Assembly: GCF_002933295.1 (NCBI RefSeq)
Contig: NZ_PSSW01000006.1
Coordinates: 62,001 to 126,000 of the forward strand
DNA from: Marinobacter flavimaris
GTDB lineage: Bacteria; Pseudomonadota; Gammaproteobacteria; Pseudomonadales; Oleiphilaceae
Direction of reading: 5' to 3'
Length of the DNA stretch: 64,000 nt
Shown: positions 54,736 to 62,744 of the stretch, piece by piece
How positions within the stretch are numbered: the first letter of the stretch is position 1
Layout of the letters: every line of letters begins with the position of its first letter
Made by a program: the position numbers and the translations under genes
Notes under the pieces: model-generated
The model's database searches: none
What the model was told of the DNA's origin: nothing
Seen by the model: the letters and a program-made list of their open reading frames with translations, nothing else

Positions 54736-55674
54736 TCAGGCTGTCTCGTAGACAGGAAACCACGTCTCTGCAATATCGTCGTGAAGCTCACCGATTTCTA
54801 ACTGCAGTTTTTCCAGGAACAGGATCACGTCCTCCTTGCGGATCAGTGCATCCACGTCCCCATCCCGGGTGTGACGTACCGCCTGCAACGCGGTGCGGAG
54901 CGGAATCTCGTTCCTTGGCAGACGGTCGAGAGCGCCCGCGACTTCGCTGAGGCTGTGCAGCACCGATCGCGGGAACGGCTCATTCTGCAACAGGAAACGA
55001 ATGACCAGAGGCCCGCTGACCTTCCGCCGCACATTGTGACGGTACATCTGGAAGGCACTCTGATAACGCAGGACACTGGTCCACAGCAGCCCGCCATAGG
55101 TTTCGGTGCCATCCCAGCCGTCGAGGAACTGCAGGGCGCCCACTTCAATCTGCCGGGTGGCCATGTCCGCCCGCTCCAGGTTGCGGCCTACTCGGATGAA
55201 GTCATACCCCTCATCGTGACTCATGCAACCGGCCAGCAAACCATTGAGCATCTGGCAGCGACCCACGATTTCGTTGAGGAATTCGTACCTCGCCCGCTTA
55301 CCAACCCCCTGATCTATGTTCTCCAGGATGTACCGGTACAGCTCGTTGATCACCTCCCAGGCGTCGGTTGGAATCTGGTCCCGGGTGGTGCGCACGTTCT
55401 CCCGGGCGGCCTTGATGCAGGAGGCAATGGAGCTCGGGTTGTAGCCATCCGCCATCAGAAACTTCACACAGTTGCGCTCATCGGCCTTCTGATGATGCTG
55501 GTCAAACAGCGCCCCCATGCCCGTCACGGCCACCAGTCCCTTCCAGGAAAGCTGGGTTTCCCGGGGCATGTCCAACGCCAGGGAATTAAAGGCCATGATC
55601 ATCCGGGCGTTGTTCTCGGCCCGCTCAAGGTATCTGGCCATCCAGTACAGTCGTTCCGCTACACGTGACAGCAC
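54736..55674 (-). CDS. Alpha-E domain protein
   Basis: A 312-aa all-helical protein starting LSRVAERLYWMARYLERAENNARM, the classic alpha-E opening; NLERADMATRQIEVGAL is the second conserved motif. Function unknown; predicted to assist the ATP-grasp ligase encoded just upstream. GTG 55674 is the start: it follows the ligase stop by one base, has GAGGAG seven bases upstream, and gives the expected N-terminus. It is in the middle of the six-gene operon. Confidence 0.88.
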   Translation of the reverse strand: MLSRVAERLYWMARYLERAENNARMIMAFNSLALDMPRETQLSWKGLVAVTGMGALFDQHHQKADERNCVKFLMADGYNPSSIASCIKAARENVRTTRDQIPTDAWEVINELYRYILENIDQGVGKRARYEFLNEIVGRCQMLNGLLAGCMSHDEGYDFIRVGRNLERADMATRQIEVGALQFLDGWDGTETYGGLLWTSVLRYQSAFQMYRHNVRRKVSGPLVIRFLLQNEPFPRSVLHSLSEVAGALDRLPRNEIPLRTALQAVRHTRDGDVDALIRKEDVILFLEKLQLEIGELHDDIAETWFPVYETA

Positions 55675-55675
55675 A

Positions 55676-57136
55676 TCAATTCTCCTCGTCCACGATCCAG
55701 GTATCCTTGCTTCCACCGCCCTGGGACGAATTCACCACCAGGGAGCCTTTTCGCATCGCCACCCGCGTAAGCCCGCCAGCCGTAACGTAGGTTCTCACGC
55801 CCTGCAGCACAAAAGGCCGAAGATCCAGGTGTCGGGGCGCCAGGCCCTCGTCGCACAAAGTTGGGGCCACAGAGAGACTCAATGTGGGTTGGGCGATGTA
55901 GTTGCGCGGGTTCTTCTTGATCAGGCGCGCGAACTCGGTGCGCTGCTTCTTGGTGGAATGGGGCCCCACCAGCATGCCATAGCCCCCGGACTCGTTCGCG
56001 GGCTTGACCACCAACTCGTCGAGATGCTCAAGGACATACTCCTGATCCTGCTTGTTCACACACATGTAGGTGGGCACGTTCGGGATGATCGGCTCCTCAT
56101 CCAGGTAGTAACGGATCATGTCCGGCACGAAGGCGTAGATCACCTTGTCGTCGGCCACGCCGGCACCCGGTGCATTGGCGAGGCCAACCTTGCCATTGCG
56201 CCAGGCTCGCATCAGACCGGGCACGCCCAGAGTGGAATCGGAACGGAATACCTCCGGGTCCAGGAAATCGTCGTCAATGCGGCGATAAATCACATCCACG
56301 CGCTCCAGGCCCTCGACAGTACGCATGTAGACACAATCATCTTCGCCAACCACCAGGTCGGCCCCTTCTACCAGCTCGGCGCCCATGCGCTGAGCCAGGA
56401 AGGAATGTTCAAAATAGGCGGAGTTGAAAATACCTGGCGTGAGCACCGCAATTTTCGGGTGGTCCTGAGGCCGGGGCGAAATCGACGCCAGCATGTCGAA
56501 CAGCTGGTTGGTGTAGTCATCGACCGGCAGAATGCTGGTTTTGTCGAACAGCTCCGGGAACACCCGTTTGGTCAACTGACGGTTCTCCAGCATGTAGGAA
56601 ACACCCGAGGGGACCCGCAGGTTGTCCTCAAGAACATACACCTTGCCATCTTTATCCCGCACCAGGTCGGATCCACAGATGTGCGCCCAGACCCCCAGTG
56701 GCGGCGTGAACCCCCGACATTGCTCGCGAAAGTTCTTCGAGTTGGCGAACACATATTTGGGGATGACCTTGTCCTTGACGATGTTCTGGTCGTTGTAGAT
56801 GTCGTTGATGAACATGTTTAGGGCCGTCAGGCGCTGGGCCAGACCCTGCTCGATGGTTTCCCACTCCCGACGCGAAATAACCCGGGGAATGATGTCGAAG
56901 GGCCAGGCCCGGTCAATATTTTCGCCCTCGCTATAGATAGTGAAGCTGACCCCCATCTCAAGTATCGCCAGTTCGGCCGCCTGCTGGCGCGCCTGGATTT
57001 CCTCGGAACCAAGATTGCCCAGGTAGTCGGTAATCGCCGTGGCCGCAGGCCGGGGCTTGCCCTTGGCAGCAATCAGTTCATCGTAGAACTCGTTGGGATC
57101 GTAGTTTTTCCAGTCTATCGATTTGTTCTTTTTCAT
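55676..57136 (-). CDS. Circularly permuted ATP-grasp ligase
   Basis: A 486-aa stand-alone member of the DUF404/407 ATP-grasp group. Recognisable blocks are VYVLEDNLRVPSGVSYMLENR, FNSAYFEHSFLAQRMGAELVEG, VIYRRIDDDFLDPEVFRSDS and ELVVKPANESGGYGMLVG, the last near the ATP site. Predicted to make an amide bond using ATP, substrate unknown. It is 14 bp after the zinc peptidase gene and abuts the alpha-E gene. Confidence 0.9.
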   Translation of the reverse strand: MKKNKSIDWKNYDPNEFYDELIAAKGKPRPAATAITDYLGNLGSEEIQARQQAAELAILEMGVSFTIYSEGENIDRAWPFDIIPRVISRREWETIEQGLAQRLTALNMFINDIYNDQNIVKDKVIPKYVFANSKNFREQCRGFTPPLGVWAHICGSDLVRDKDGKVYVLEDNLRVPSGVSYMLENRQLTKRVFPELFDKTSILPVDDYTNQLFDMLASISPRPQDHPKIAVLTPGIFNSAYFEHSFLAQRMGAELVEGADLVVGEDDCVYMRTVEGLERVDVIYRRIDDDFLDPEVFRSDSTLGVPGLMRAWRNGKVGLANAPGAGVADDKVIYAFVPDMIRYYLDEEPIIPNVPTYMCVNKQDQEYVLEHLDELVVKPANESGGYGMLVGPHSTKKQRTEFARLIKKNPRNYIAQPTLSLSVAPTLCDEGLAPRHLDLRPFVLQGVRTYVTAGGLTRVAMRKGSLVVNSSQGGGSKDTWIVDEEN

Positions 57137-57150
57137 TTGGGGTCCTTTCG

Positions 57151-58212
57151 TTAACCACCGTGAGCTATTCGGTGTACCAGACGGAGTTTCTCCACCACCG
57201 GAGCCGCAAGCACGAAGGGGTAGGCATCGTCATGCCCCATGCTTCGATTCAGGCTGTTGAGCGCAAGCGTCAGGGGTAACCAGTGCTTGATCAGTGCATC
57301 GAAATCGTCGGCCTGGTAGGGGTCAAACGCAGGGTCTGGTTCGCTGTTCATTACCGGGCGCTGGCGGGCATTCACCCGCATCCCGAACTGCCAGGCAGTC
57401 TCTAATGTATCCACCATATGCAGGTAGTGTGCCCAGGTCTCGGCCCAGTCTTCCCAGGCATGGCTGCTGGCGTAGGAGCTGATGTACCAGCTCTGCCAGT
57501 CACCCGGCGGGCCGTACTGGTAATACTGGTCCAGCGCCTGTTTGTAGTCTCTGGCGTCATCACCGAACATCTCCCGAACCGGCCCAAGCCACGGCCCGGA
57601 CCGGACCAGGATGTCCCAGTAGTAATGACCGGATTCGTGACGGAAATGCCCCAAAACAGTGCGATAAGGCTCAGCCATCTGGCTGCGCATCCGCTCCCGT
57701 TCCACAGGATCTGCCTCGGCAATATTCATGGTGATCACGCCATTTGCGTGGCCGGTTTTTACTTTCGCGCGTTCGTCGAACATCGCCGGCTGGTCAGCCA
57801 GAAAATCAAACGCCAGCCCGTACTGGTCCTCATTACGGGGTTCGCAGGGCAGCTCAAGGCGCAACACCGAATACACCAGACGCCGCTTTTCCTTCTCCAG
57901 ACGCCGCCAGAGATCGTTGTTCTTCAGAATGCTGAGATCGGGGATGGTGCGGTTCAGTCGGCAGGCGACACAGAAGGTGTGGGCGTCCGGAGAAGGGATC
58001 AGCCAGTTGCAGGCACCCTGGTTCTGATAGTTGCCACAAAGCCTGTAGAGGTCGCCCCGGGCGACGGCCGCCCAGGTGCCATCATCGTTTGGCTCGATAG
58101 CCAGCAAGTCCATGACATCCGGGGCAAAGCCCAGTCCAGACCCACAACTGGTACAACGACTGTTTTCAAAATACAGCAGGTTGGCGCATCGGCCACAGTG
58201 AAACAGCTTCAT
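57151..58212 (-). CDS. Zinc-ribbon metallopeptidase, first gene of the ATP-grasp operon
   Basis: A 353-aa cytoplasmic protein. Cys6, 9, 20 and 23 form a zinc ribbon at the N-terminus; a second CxxC pair (81-84) follows; H192-E-S-G-H196 is an HExxH catalytic zinc site. It belongs to the COG4307-type putative zinc peptidases. It heads the six-gene operon and would, by family prediction, cut a peptide or protein made or modified by the ligases. No signal peptide is seen. Confidence 0.82.
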   Translation of the reverse strand: MKLFHCGRCANLLYFENSRCTSCGSGLGFAPDVMDLLAIEPNDDGTWAAVARGDLYRLCGNYQNQGACNWLIPSPDAHTFCVACRLNRTIPDLSILKNNDLWRRLEKEKRRLVYSVLRLELPCEPRNEDQYGLAFDFLADQPAMFDERAKVKTGHANGVITMNIAEADPVERERMRSQMAEPYRTVLGHFRHESGHYYWDILVRSGPWLGPVREMFGDDARDYKQALDQYYQYGPPGDWQSWYISSYASSHAWEDWAETWAHYLHMVDTLETAWQFGMRVNARQRPVMNSEPDPAFDPYQADDFDALIKHWLPLTLALNSLNRSMGHDDAYPFVLAAPVVEKLRLVHRIAHGG

Positions 58213-58327
58213 CAGGGGACATCCTTGGCCGAGAGCGGCAAGACCATCCTTTCAGTATTGGCCAAAAGGGCCAAAACGCAACCTGGACACGCCCGAAAGC
58301 TGCCCGAAAGTCCCCCGCTGCCAACCG

Positions 58328-59911
58328 TTAAACGGCCAGAGCCGATTCGCGCTCGCTAACCCCGGATTCTGGTGCACGAACCAGATATTGAGCCGCATCA
58401 AAGCGTCGTGTCTGCTGACGGAACTGCCAGGTGAAGCCTGGCCATAATGTGGTGTTCTTGCCGTTTTCGTTCACGTACCAGCTCTTGCAGCCGGTCTGCC
58501 AGACTGAATCACCAAGCTTTGCGTGAATGGAAGCGTTGTAACGGCTCTGGGCGTCCGGCTTCACTTCCATGCTGCTCCATTGCTGCCGGCGCATCTTTTG
58601 GAGGGCATCCAGCACGTACTGGATCTGACTTTCGATCATATACACCATGGAGCTGTGGCCGAGGCCGGTATTCGGCCCCATCAGCATGAAGAAATTCGGG
58701 AAACCGCTGATGGTGGTGCCTTTGTATGCTTCGGCGCCATCCTTCCAGGCATCCAGCAGATCCTGACCATTACGGCCAAAGATCATGCCCGCGGGAATCG
58801 GGTCCTGGGCTCGGAAACCGGTGCCGTAGATGATGCAATCCACTTGCCGCTTGTTGCCCTGACCATCGATCACGGTGTTGCCCTGCACCTCACGGATACC
58901 CTCGGTCACCACATCCACATGGTCCTGGGCCAGCGCCGGATAGTAGTTATTGGAAATCAGCACCCGTTTGCAGCCGAAATGAAAATCCGGGGTAACCTTT
59001 CTGCGCAAGGCCTTGTCCGGAATCTGGTTGCGGATATGCCGGCGGGCCTGCAGTTCACCCAACTTCAGAATACGCGGATTGCCCACAAAGCCCAGTACCC
59101 GCGCCTCAAGCGACCAGTAGATACTCTGCCTGAACGCATTGAGTGTTTGTGGGAACATCCGGAAAAGCCGCTTCTCCACTGGCCGGATGGCACGGTCCGG
59201 CTTGGGCATGATCCACGGTGGTGTGCGCTGGTACAGGTCTACCTTTGCCGCCTGCTTCGCCACCTCCGGAACAAACTGGATGGCCGAGGCACCGGTCCCG
59301 ATCACCGCCACCCGCTTGCCGCGCAAATCGTAGTCGTGATCCCAGTCCTGGGAGTGGAAACGCTTGCCCGTGAAGGATTCGATCCCCTTGATCTCCGGAT
59401 ACGCCGGCGTGCTCAATCCCCCCATTCCGGAAACGAGGATATCGGCCCTCAAGGTAGTGAATTCCGGCAGCCCCTTATCGGTTCGATCCAACCGGTCTCC
59501 CGGCTTCACGCCTCTTTCCTGCATGTACGCCCAAAGCGTCGGACTATCACAGGTTTCAACAACCCACCGTTGGTGGGTCTCATCAAATCGCGCTCCCGCC
59601 ACGTGGGTGTTCAGCCGGATGTGCTTCATCAGCCCGTATTTCTCGGCGCAATGTTTCAGATACGCCTTGATCTCGTGCTGCTGGGCATACATCCGGCTCC
59701 AGTTCGGGTTCTGCTCGAAGGAGAAGGAGTAGAGTGCAGACTGCACGTCACAGGCACACCCCGGGTAGTGGTTCTGGTGCCAGGTGCCACCGATGTCGTC
59801 ACTCTGCTCCAGGATCACGAAGTCGTTGTAGCCGGCTTCCTTGAGTTTGATGGCCATGCCCAGGCCGGAGAATCCGGTGCCGATGATGGCGATCTGTGTG
59901 TTCTGTGTCAT
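58328..59911 (-). CDS. Flavin monooxygenase, Baeyer-Villiger type
   Basis: A 527-aa FAD/NADPH enzyme. GTGFSGLGMAIKLKEAG is the FAD-binding Rossmann motif; FTGKRFHSQDWDHD is the Baeyer-Villiger fingerprint (FxGxxxHxxxW); VAVIGTGASAIQ binds NADPH. These enzymes insert oxygen into ketones to give esters or lactones. The start has CAGGAG nine bases upstream. It is divergent from a TetR regulator over 506 bp holding repeats R7 and R8 and three GTATAC sites. Ketone substrate unknown. Confidence 0.88.
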   Translation of the reverse strand: MTQNTQIAIIGTGFSGLGMAIKLKEAGYNDFVILEQSDDIGGTWHQNHYPGCACDVQSALYSFSFEQNPNWSRMYAQQHEIKAYLKHCAEKYGLMKHIRLNTHVAGARFDETHQRWVVETCDSPTLWAYMQERGVKPGDRLDRTDKGLPEFTTLRADILVSGMGGLSTPAYPEIKGIESFTGKRFHSQDWDHDYDLRGKRVAVIGTGASAIQFVPEVAKQAAKVDLYQRTPPWIMPKPDRAIRPVEKRLFRMFPQTLNAFRQSIYWSLEARVLGFVGNPRILKLGELQARRHIRNQIPDKALRRKVTPDFHFGCKRVLISNNYYPALAQDHVDVVTEGIREVQGNTVIDGQGNKRQVDCIIYGTGFRAQDPIPAGMIFGRNGQDLLDAWKDGAEAYKGTTISGFPNFFMLMGPNTGLGHSSMVYMIESQIQYVLDALQKMRRQQWSSMEVKPDAQSRYNASIHAKLGDSVWQTGCKSWYVNENGKNTTLWPGFTWQFRQQTRRFDAAQYLVRAPESGVSERESALAV

Positions 59912-60006
59912 TGCTGCACTCCTGCGTTGGCCCCAGTGCCCCAGCTAAACGGGACACTAGACCTTGTCTGTTGTTATCCGGCGGGTCATCATGGCCGGTA
60001 GACACA

Positions 60007-60037
60007 TGTATACACAGCTTGGTATACAACCGTATAC
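60007..60037. promoter_or_regulatory. Three GTATAC sites, likely operator
   Basis: GTATAC occurs at 60008-60013, 60022-60027 and 60032-60037. The first two form a dyad, TGTATAC and GTATACA, separated by eight bases. They lie about 95 bp upstream of the monooxygenase start. A binding site for the adjacent TetR regulator is a reasonable guess; no direct proof. Confidence 0.45.
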
Positions 60038-60107
60038 TCCTGGTTCGGTGATTGGCCTCAGGTGACTGATCATTGGCCTCTGCGGCGGGCTCTGGCTGGG
60101 GGGGGCT

Positions 60108-60221
60108 GGTCATTTGTGGGAAGGGCTTCCAAAACGCGCTCCTTGCGGCACATCCCTGTGACGCTTGGCTCTCGCCATCCATGGCGAGAGACAGTTTTGG
60201 AAGCCCTTCCCACAAACGACC
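60108..60221 (-). repeat. Three-way-junction repeat, copy R7
   Basis: Arms 60108-60135 and 60194-60221 pair at 27 of 28 positions around a 58-nt core with hairpin 1 (60145-60164) and hairpin 2 (60169-60190). Hairpin 2 reads CTCTCGCCAT/ATGGCGAGAG where R1 has CTGTCGCCAT/ATGGCGACAG, a compensatory double change. GGA loops read toward the monooxygenase. Family A. Confidence 0.92.
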
Positions 60222-60289
60222 GTCAGACTCACAGTGGCCCGCCCTCATACAGTCGCCTCAAGTCTGGCAGCCCACTTCCATTGTTCGGG

Positions 60290-60395
60290 GGCCGTGTTGG
60301 CAGGTATTCCGAAAATGCTCGGAGCCAGGGATGGCGGAGAGCAAGCGTACATGGACGTACTTGCAGCGGTTTTCGGAATACCTGCCAACGCGGCC
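60290..60395 (+). repeat. Three-way-junction repeat, copy R8
   Basis: Arms 60290-60315 and 60370-60395 pair at 26 positions with one G-T pair. The 54-nt core has hairpin 2 (60324-60335, loop AGGGAT) and hairpin 1 (60347-60360, GTAC/GTAC around ATGGAC). Family B boundary, CGAAAA/TTTTCG. It ends 22 bp before the tetR start and reads GGA in the sense of tetR. It is the second copy in one intergenic region and opposite to R7. Confidence 0.92.
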
Positions 60396-60417
60396 AACCT
60401 CCAAAGCAGAGGAAAAG

Positions 60418-61050
60418 ATGAACGGATTAACCGGCGGAAAGCTGAAACTCATCCAGGCTGCGCTTCGGCTGATTACCGAAACCCGGAGCCTGACGTCGCT
60501 GGGACTGCGGGAGCTTGCCCGGGAGGCGGGGCTGAATCCGAATACCTTTTACCGACACTTCAAGAGCCTGGATGAATTCGGCCTGCAGGTACTGGGTTAC
60601 ATTGCCGAGGAGATGAAAGCCGGGGTCCGGGATCTGCGGCAGATGGCGGATTCTTCCGAACAGGCGTCGCGGGATACGGTGGCGTTTGTGTACCACTACT
60701 TCCTGGCCAATCCGGCGGCAACTACGGTGGCCGTGCGGGAACTCCACGGCCCCTCCCCGATACTGCGACGGGCCCTTGAATCACAGCTTGAAGCCAGCGC
60801 CCGGGAAATGGCCGAAGACATTATCGAGCGGCAACTGGTGAGCGCCGTGCCGTCCGAGACCATTCATGAAGTCTCCCGCATGACCATCCGCTACATCCTG
60901 TTCCGGGCCATGGATTACATCGAGAAACCCGCCCAGCGCGAAACCATCCAGACCGAAACCGAACATTTCATCAACCGGCAGTTCCGGGGTGCGATGCTTG
61001 ATCACCTGTCGCAAACGGAAGTCGAACGCCTCGCCCTGAGGCAGGGCTGA
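60418..61050 (+). CDS. TetR family transcriptional regulator
   Basis: A 210-aa repressor-type protein. The N-terminal helix-turn-helix is KLKLIQAALRLITETRSLTSLGLRELAREAGLNPNTFYRHFKSLDEFG; the rest is an all-helical effector domain. I chose ATG 60418 (MNGLTGGK) with GAGGAAA upstream; the longer open frame starts inside repeat R7 and reads across R8, so it is not credible. Divergent from the Baeyer-Villiger monooxygenase, which it probably controls. Confidence 0.85.
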   Translation: MNGLTGGKLKLIQAALRLITETRSLTSLGLRELAREAGLNPNTFYRHFKSLDEFGLQVLGYIAEEMKAGVRDLRQMADSSEQASRDTVAFVYHYFLANPAATTVAVRELHGPSPILRRALESQLEASAREMAEDIIERQLVSAVPSETIHEVSRMTIRYILFRAMDYIEKPAQRETIQTETEHFINRQFRGAMLDHLSQTEVERLALRQG

Positions 61051-61154
61051 TATACCTCCGATAAATCCGCTTTCCGGGCAGATCTGGCAACCTGCACTAG
61101 TATGTAGATAACCAGAACAAGTGATCAATCGGGAAATCCGGAGGCAAACCAATA

Positions 61155-62732
61155 ATGAAAATCGGTATCCCCAAGGAAATCTTTGAGGACGAGCGGCGAG
61201 TGGCCGCCACGCCACCTTCTGTTCACAAGTTAATCGGACTTGGTTATGACGTGATCGTGGAAGGCGGCGCCGGCGAGGCGGCGAACTACTCCGATGCCGC
61301 CTATGAAAAAGTGGGCGCAGCCATCGCAGCCGATACCAGCTCACTGTGGAAAGAAGCCGACTTTATCCTCAAGGTCCGCGCGCCCATGGAAAATCCGGCA
61401 CTGGGCAAACACGAAGCGGATCTGATGAAGGAGGGCGCGTTTCTGGTCAGCTACATCTGGCCAGCCCAGAACCCGGAATTGCTGGAAAAGCTGGCCGCCA
61501 GAAAGATCACGTCTTTCGCCATCGACAGCCTGCCCCGCATCAGCCGCGCCCAGAAGATGGACGCACTCAGCGCCATGGCCAACATCGCCGGCTATCGGGC
61601 GGTGATCGAGGCGGCGAACCACTTCGGGCGTTTCTTTACCGGGCAGGTTACCGCTGCTGGCAAGGTGCCACCCGCGAAAATCATGGTCATCGGTGCCGGG
61701 GTGGCTGGCCTGGCAGCCATTGGCGCGGCCAACAGCATGGGCGCTATCGTGCGGGCCTTTGATACCCGGCTGGAAGTAAAGGAACAGGTCGAGAGCATGG
61801 GCGCCGAGTTCCTGGAACTGGATTTCGGTGACGAGGAAGGCAGCGGCAGCGGTGGTTACGCCAAGCAGATGAGTGACGAGTTCATCAAGGCGGAGATGGC
61901 GCTGTTTGCAGAGCAGGCGGAAGAGGTGGATATCATCATCACCACCGCCCTGATTCCCGGCAAACCGGCACCGAAACTGATCACCGCCGACATGGTAAAA
62001 TCCATGAAGCCCGGCAGCGTGATCGTGGATCTGGCCTCAGAGCGAGGGGGTAACTGCGAACTGACCGAACCGGGCAAAGTCGCCCATCAACACGGCGTTA
62101 CCCTGATCGGCTACACCGACCTGCCCAGCCGGATGGCCAAGGTGGCCAGTGATCTGTACGCCACCAACCTGGTGCATCTGCTCACCGAGCTGACACCCGA
62201 GAAAGACGGCACGCCGCTGGTGAACATGGAAGACGAAGTCATCCGCGGCCTGACGGTGGTTCACGAGGACGAAATAACCTGGCCGCCGCCACAACCGGAA
62301 TCGCCGGTCAGCCCCAAGCCCGCACCGGGCACCGAGGAGCCTTCAGCCGAAGCAAAAGCGGCCGCCAAGAAGGACGCGGACCGTCGCAGCCTGATCGGCA
62401 AAGGCGTTCTTCTGGTGGTGACGGCCCTGGCGCTCTACGGAGTGGGCGCCCACGCGCCGGAAAGCTTCCTGCAACACTTCACTGTGTTCGTACTGGCCTG
62501 CTTTATTGGCTGGCAGGTGATCTGGAACGTAACCCCTTCCCTGCATACCCCCCTGATGAGCGTTACCAACGCCATCAGCGGCATCATCGTTATCGGCGCC
62601 ATTCTGCATCTGGCCCAGGCGGAGAATATTGCCGTTGGCATCATGGCGTTTGTGGCGGTGCTGATTGCCAGCATCAACGTGGGCGGTGGCTTCCGGGTCA
62701 CCCATCGCATGCTCAAAATGTTCCGCAAGTAG
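61155..62732 (+). CDS. pntA: NAD(P) transhydrogenase subunit alpha
   Basis: Proton-pumping transhydrogenase subunit; couples NADH/NADP exchange to proton movement. The 525-aa protein has the NAD-binding domain ([20 protein letters not shown] at the start, [37 protein letters not shown]), then a linker rich in Pro/Ala/Glu and four C-terminal helices (about 415-520), the E. coli-type single-chain alpha layout. CCGGAGG precedes the ATG by ten bases. pntB follows after 12 bp with AGGAGG overlapping the pntA stop. Confidence 0.95.
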   Translation: MKIGIPKEIFEDERRVAATPPSVHKLIGLGYDVIVEGGAGEAANYSDAAYEKVGAAIAADTSSLWKEADFILKVRAPMENPALGKHEADLMKEGAFLVSYIWPAQNPELLEKLAARKITSFAIDSLPRISRAQKMDALSAMANIAGYRAVIEAANHFGRFFTGQVTAAGKVPPAKIMVIGAGVAGLAAIGAANSMGAIVRAFDTRLEVKEQVESMGAEFLELDFGDEEGSGSGGYAKQMSDEFIKAEMALFAEQAEEVDIIITTALIPGKPAPKLITADMVKSMKPGSVIVDLASERGGNCELTEPGKVAHQHGVTLIGYTDLPSRMAKVASDLYATNLVHLLTELTPEKDGTPLVNMEDEVIRGLTVVHEDEITWPPPQPESPVSPKPAPGTEEPSAEAKAAAKKDADRRSLIGKGVLLVVTALALYGVGAHAPESFLQHFTVFVLACFIGWQVIWNVTPSLHTPLMSVTNAISGIIVIGAILHLAQAENIAVGIMAFVAVLIASINVGGGFRVTHRMLKMFRK

Positions 62733-62744
62733 GAGGCGCCCGAT

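Larger units (their letters stand above)
59912..60417. other. 506-bp divergent intergenic region with two repeats
   Basis: No gene is supported here. From left: about 95 bp of monooxygenase leader, three GTATAC sites (60008-60037), repeat R7 (60108-60221, facing the monooxygenase), 68 bp without clear signals, repeat R8 (60290-60395, facing tetR), then 22 bp with the tetR ribosome site GAGGAAA. The open frames crossing it read through the palindromes and look accidental. Confidence 0.8.

Noticed and set aside
21096..60395. Repeats as integron attC sites or a CRISPR array
   Set aside because: No GTTRRRY/RYYYAAC core pairs, no gene-cassette layout, no integrase, and copies are dispersed rather than regularly spaced.
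21096..60395. Repeats as ordinary intrinsic terminators
   Set aside because: Four copies lie in divergent promoter regions and none is followed by a T-run.
60073..60417. Longer tetR frame starting upstream of R7/R8
   Set aside because: It would translate both palindromic repeats; the helix-turn-helix begins normally after ATG 60418 with a ribosome site.
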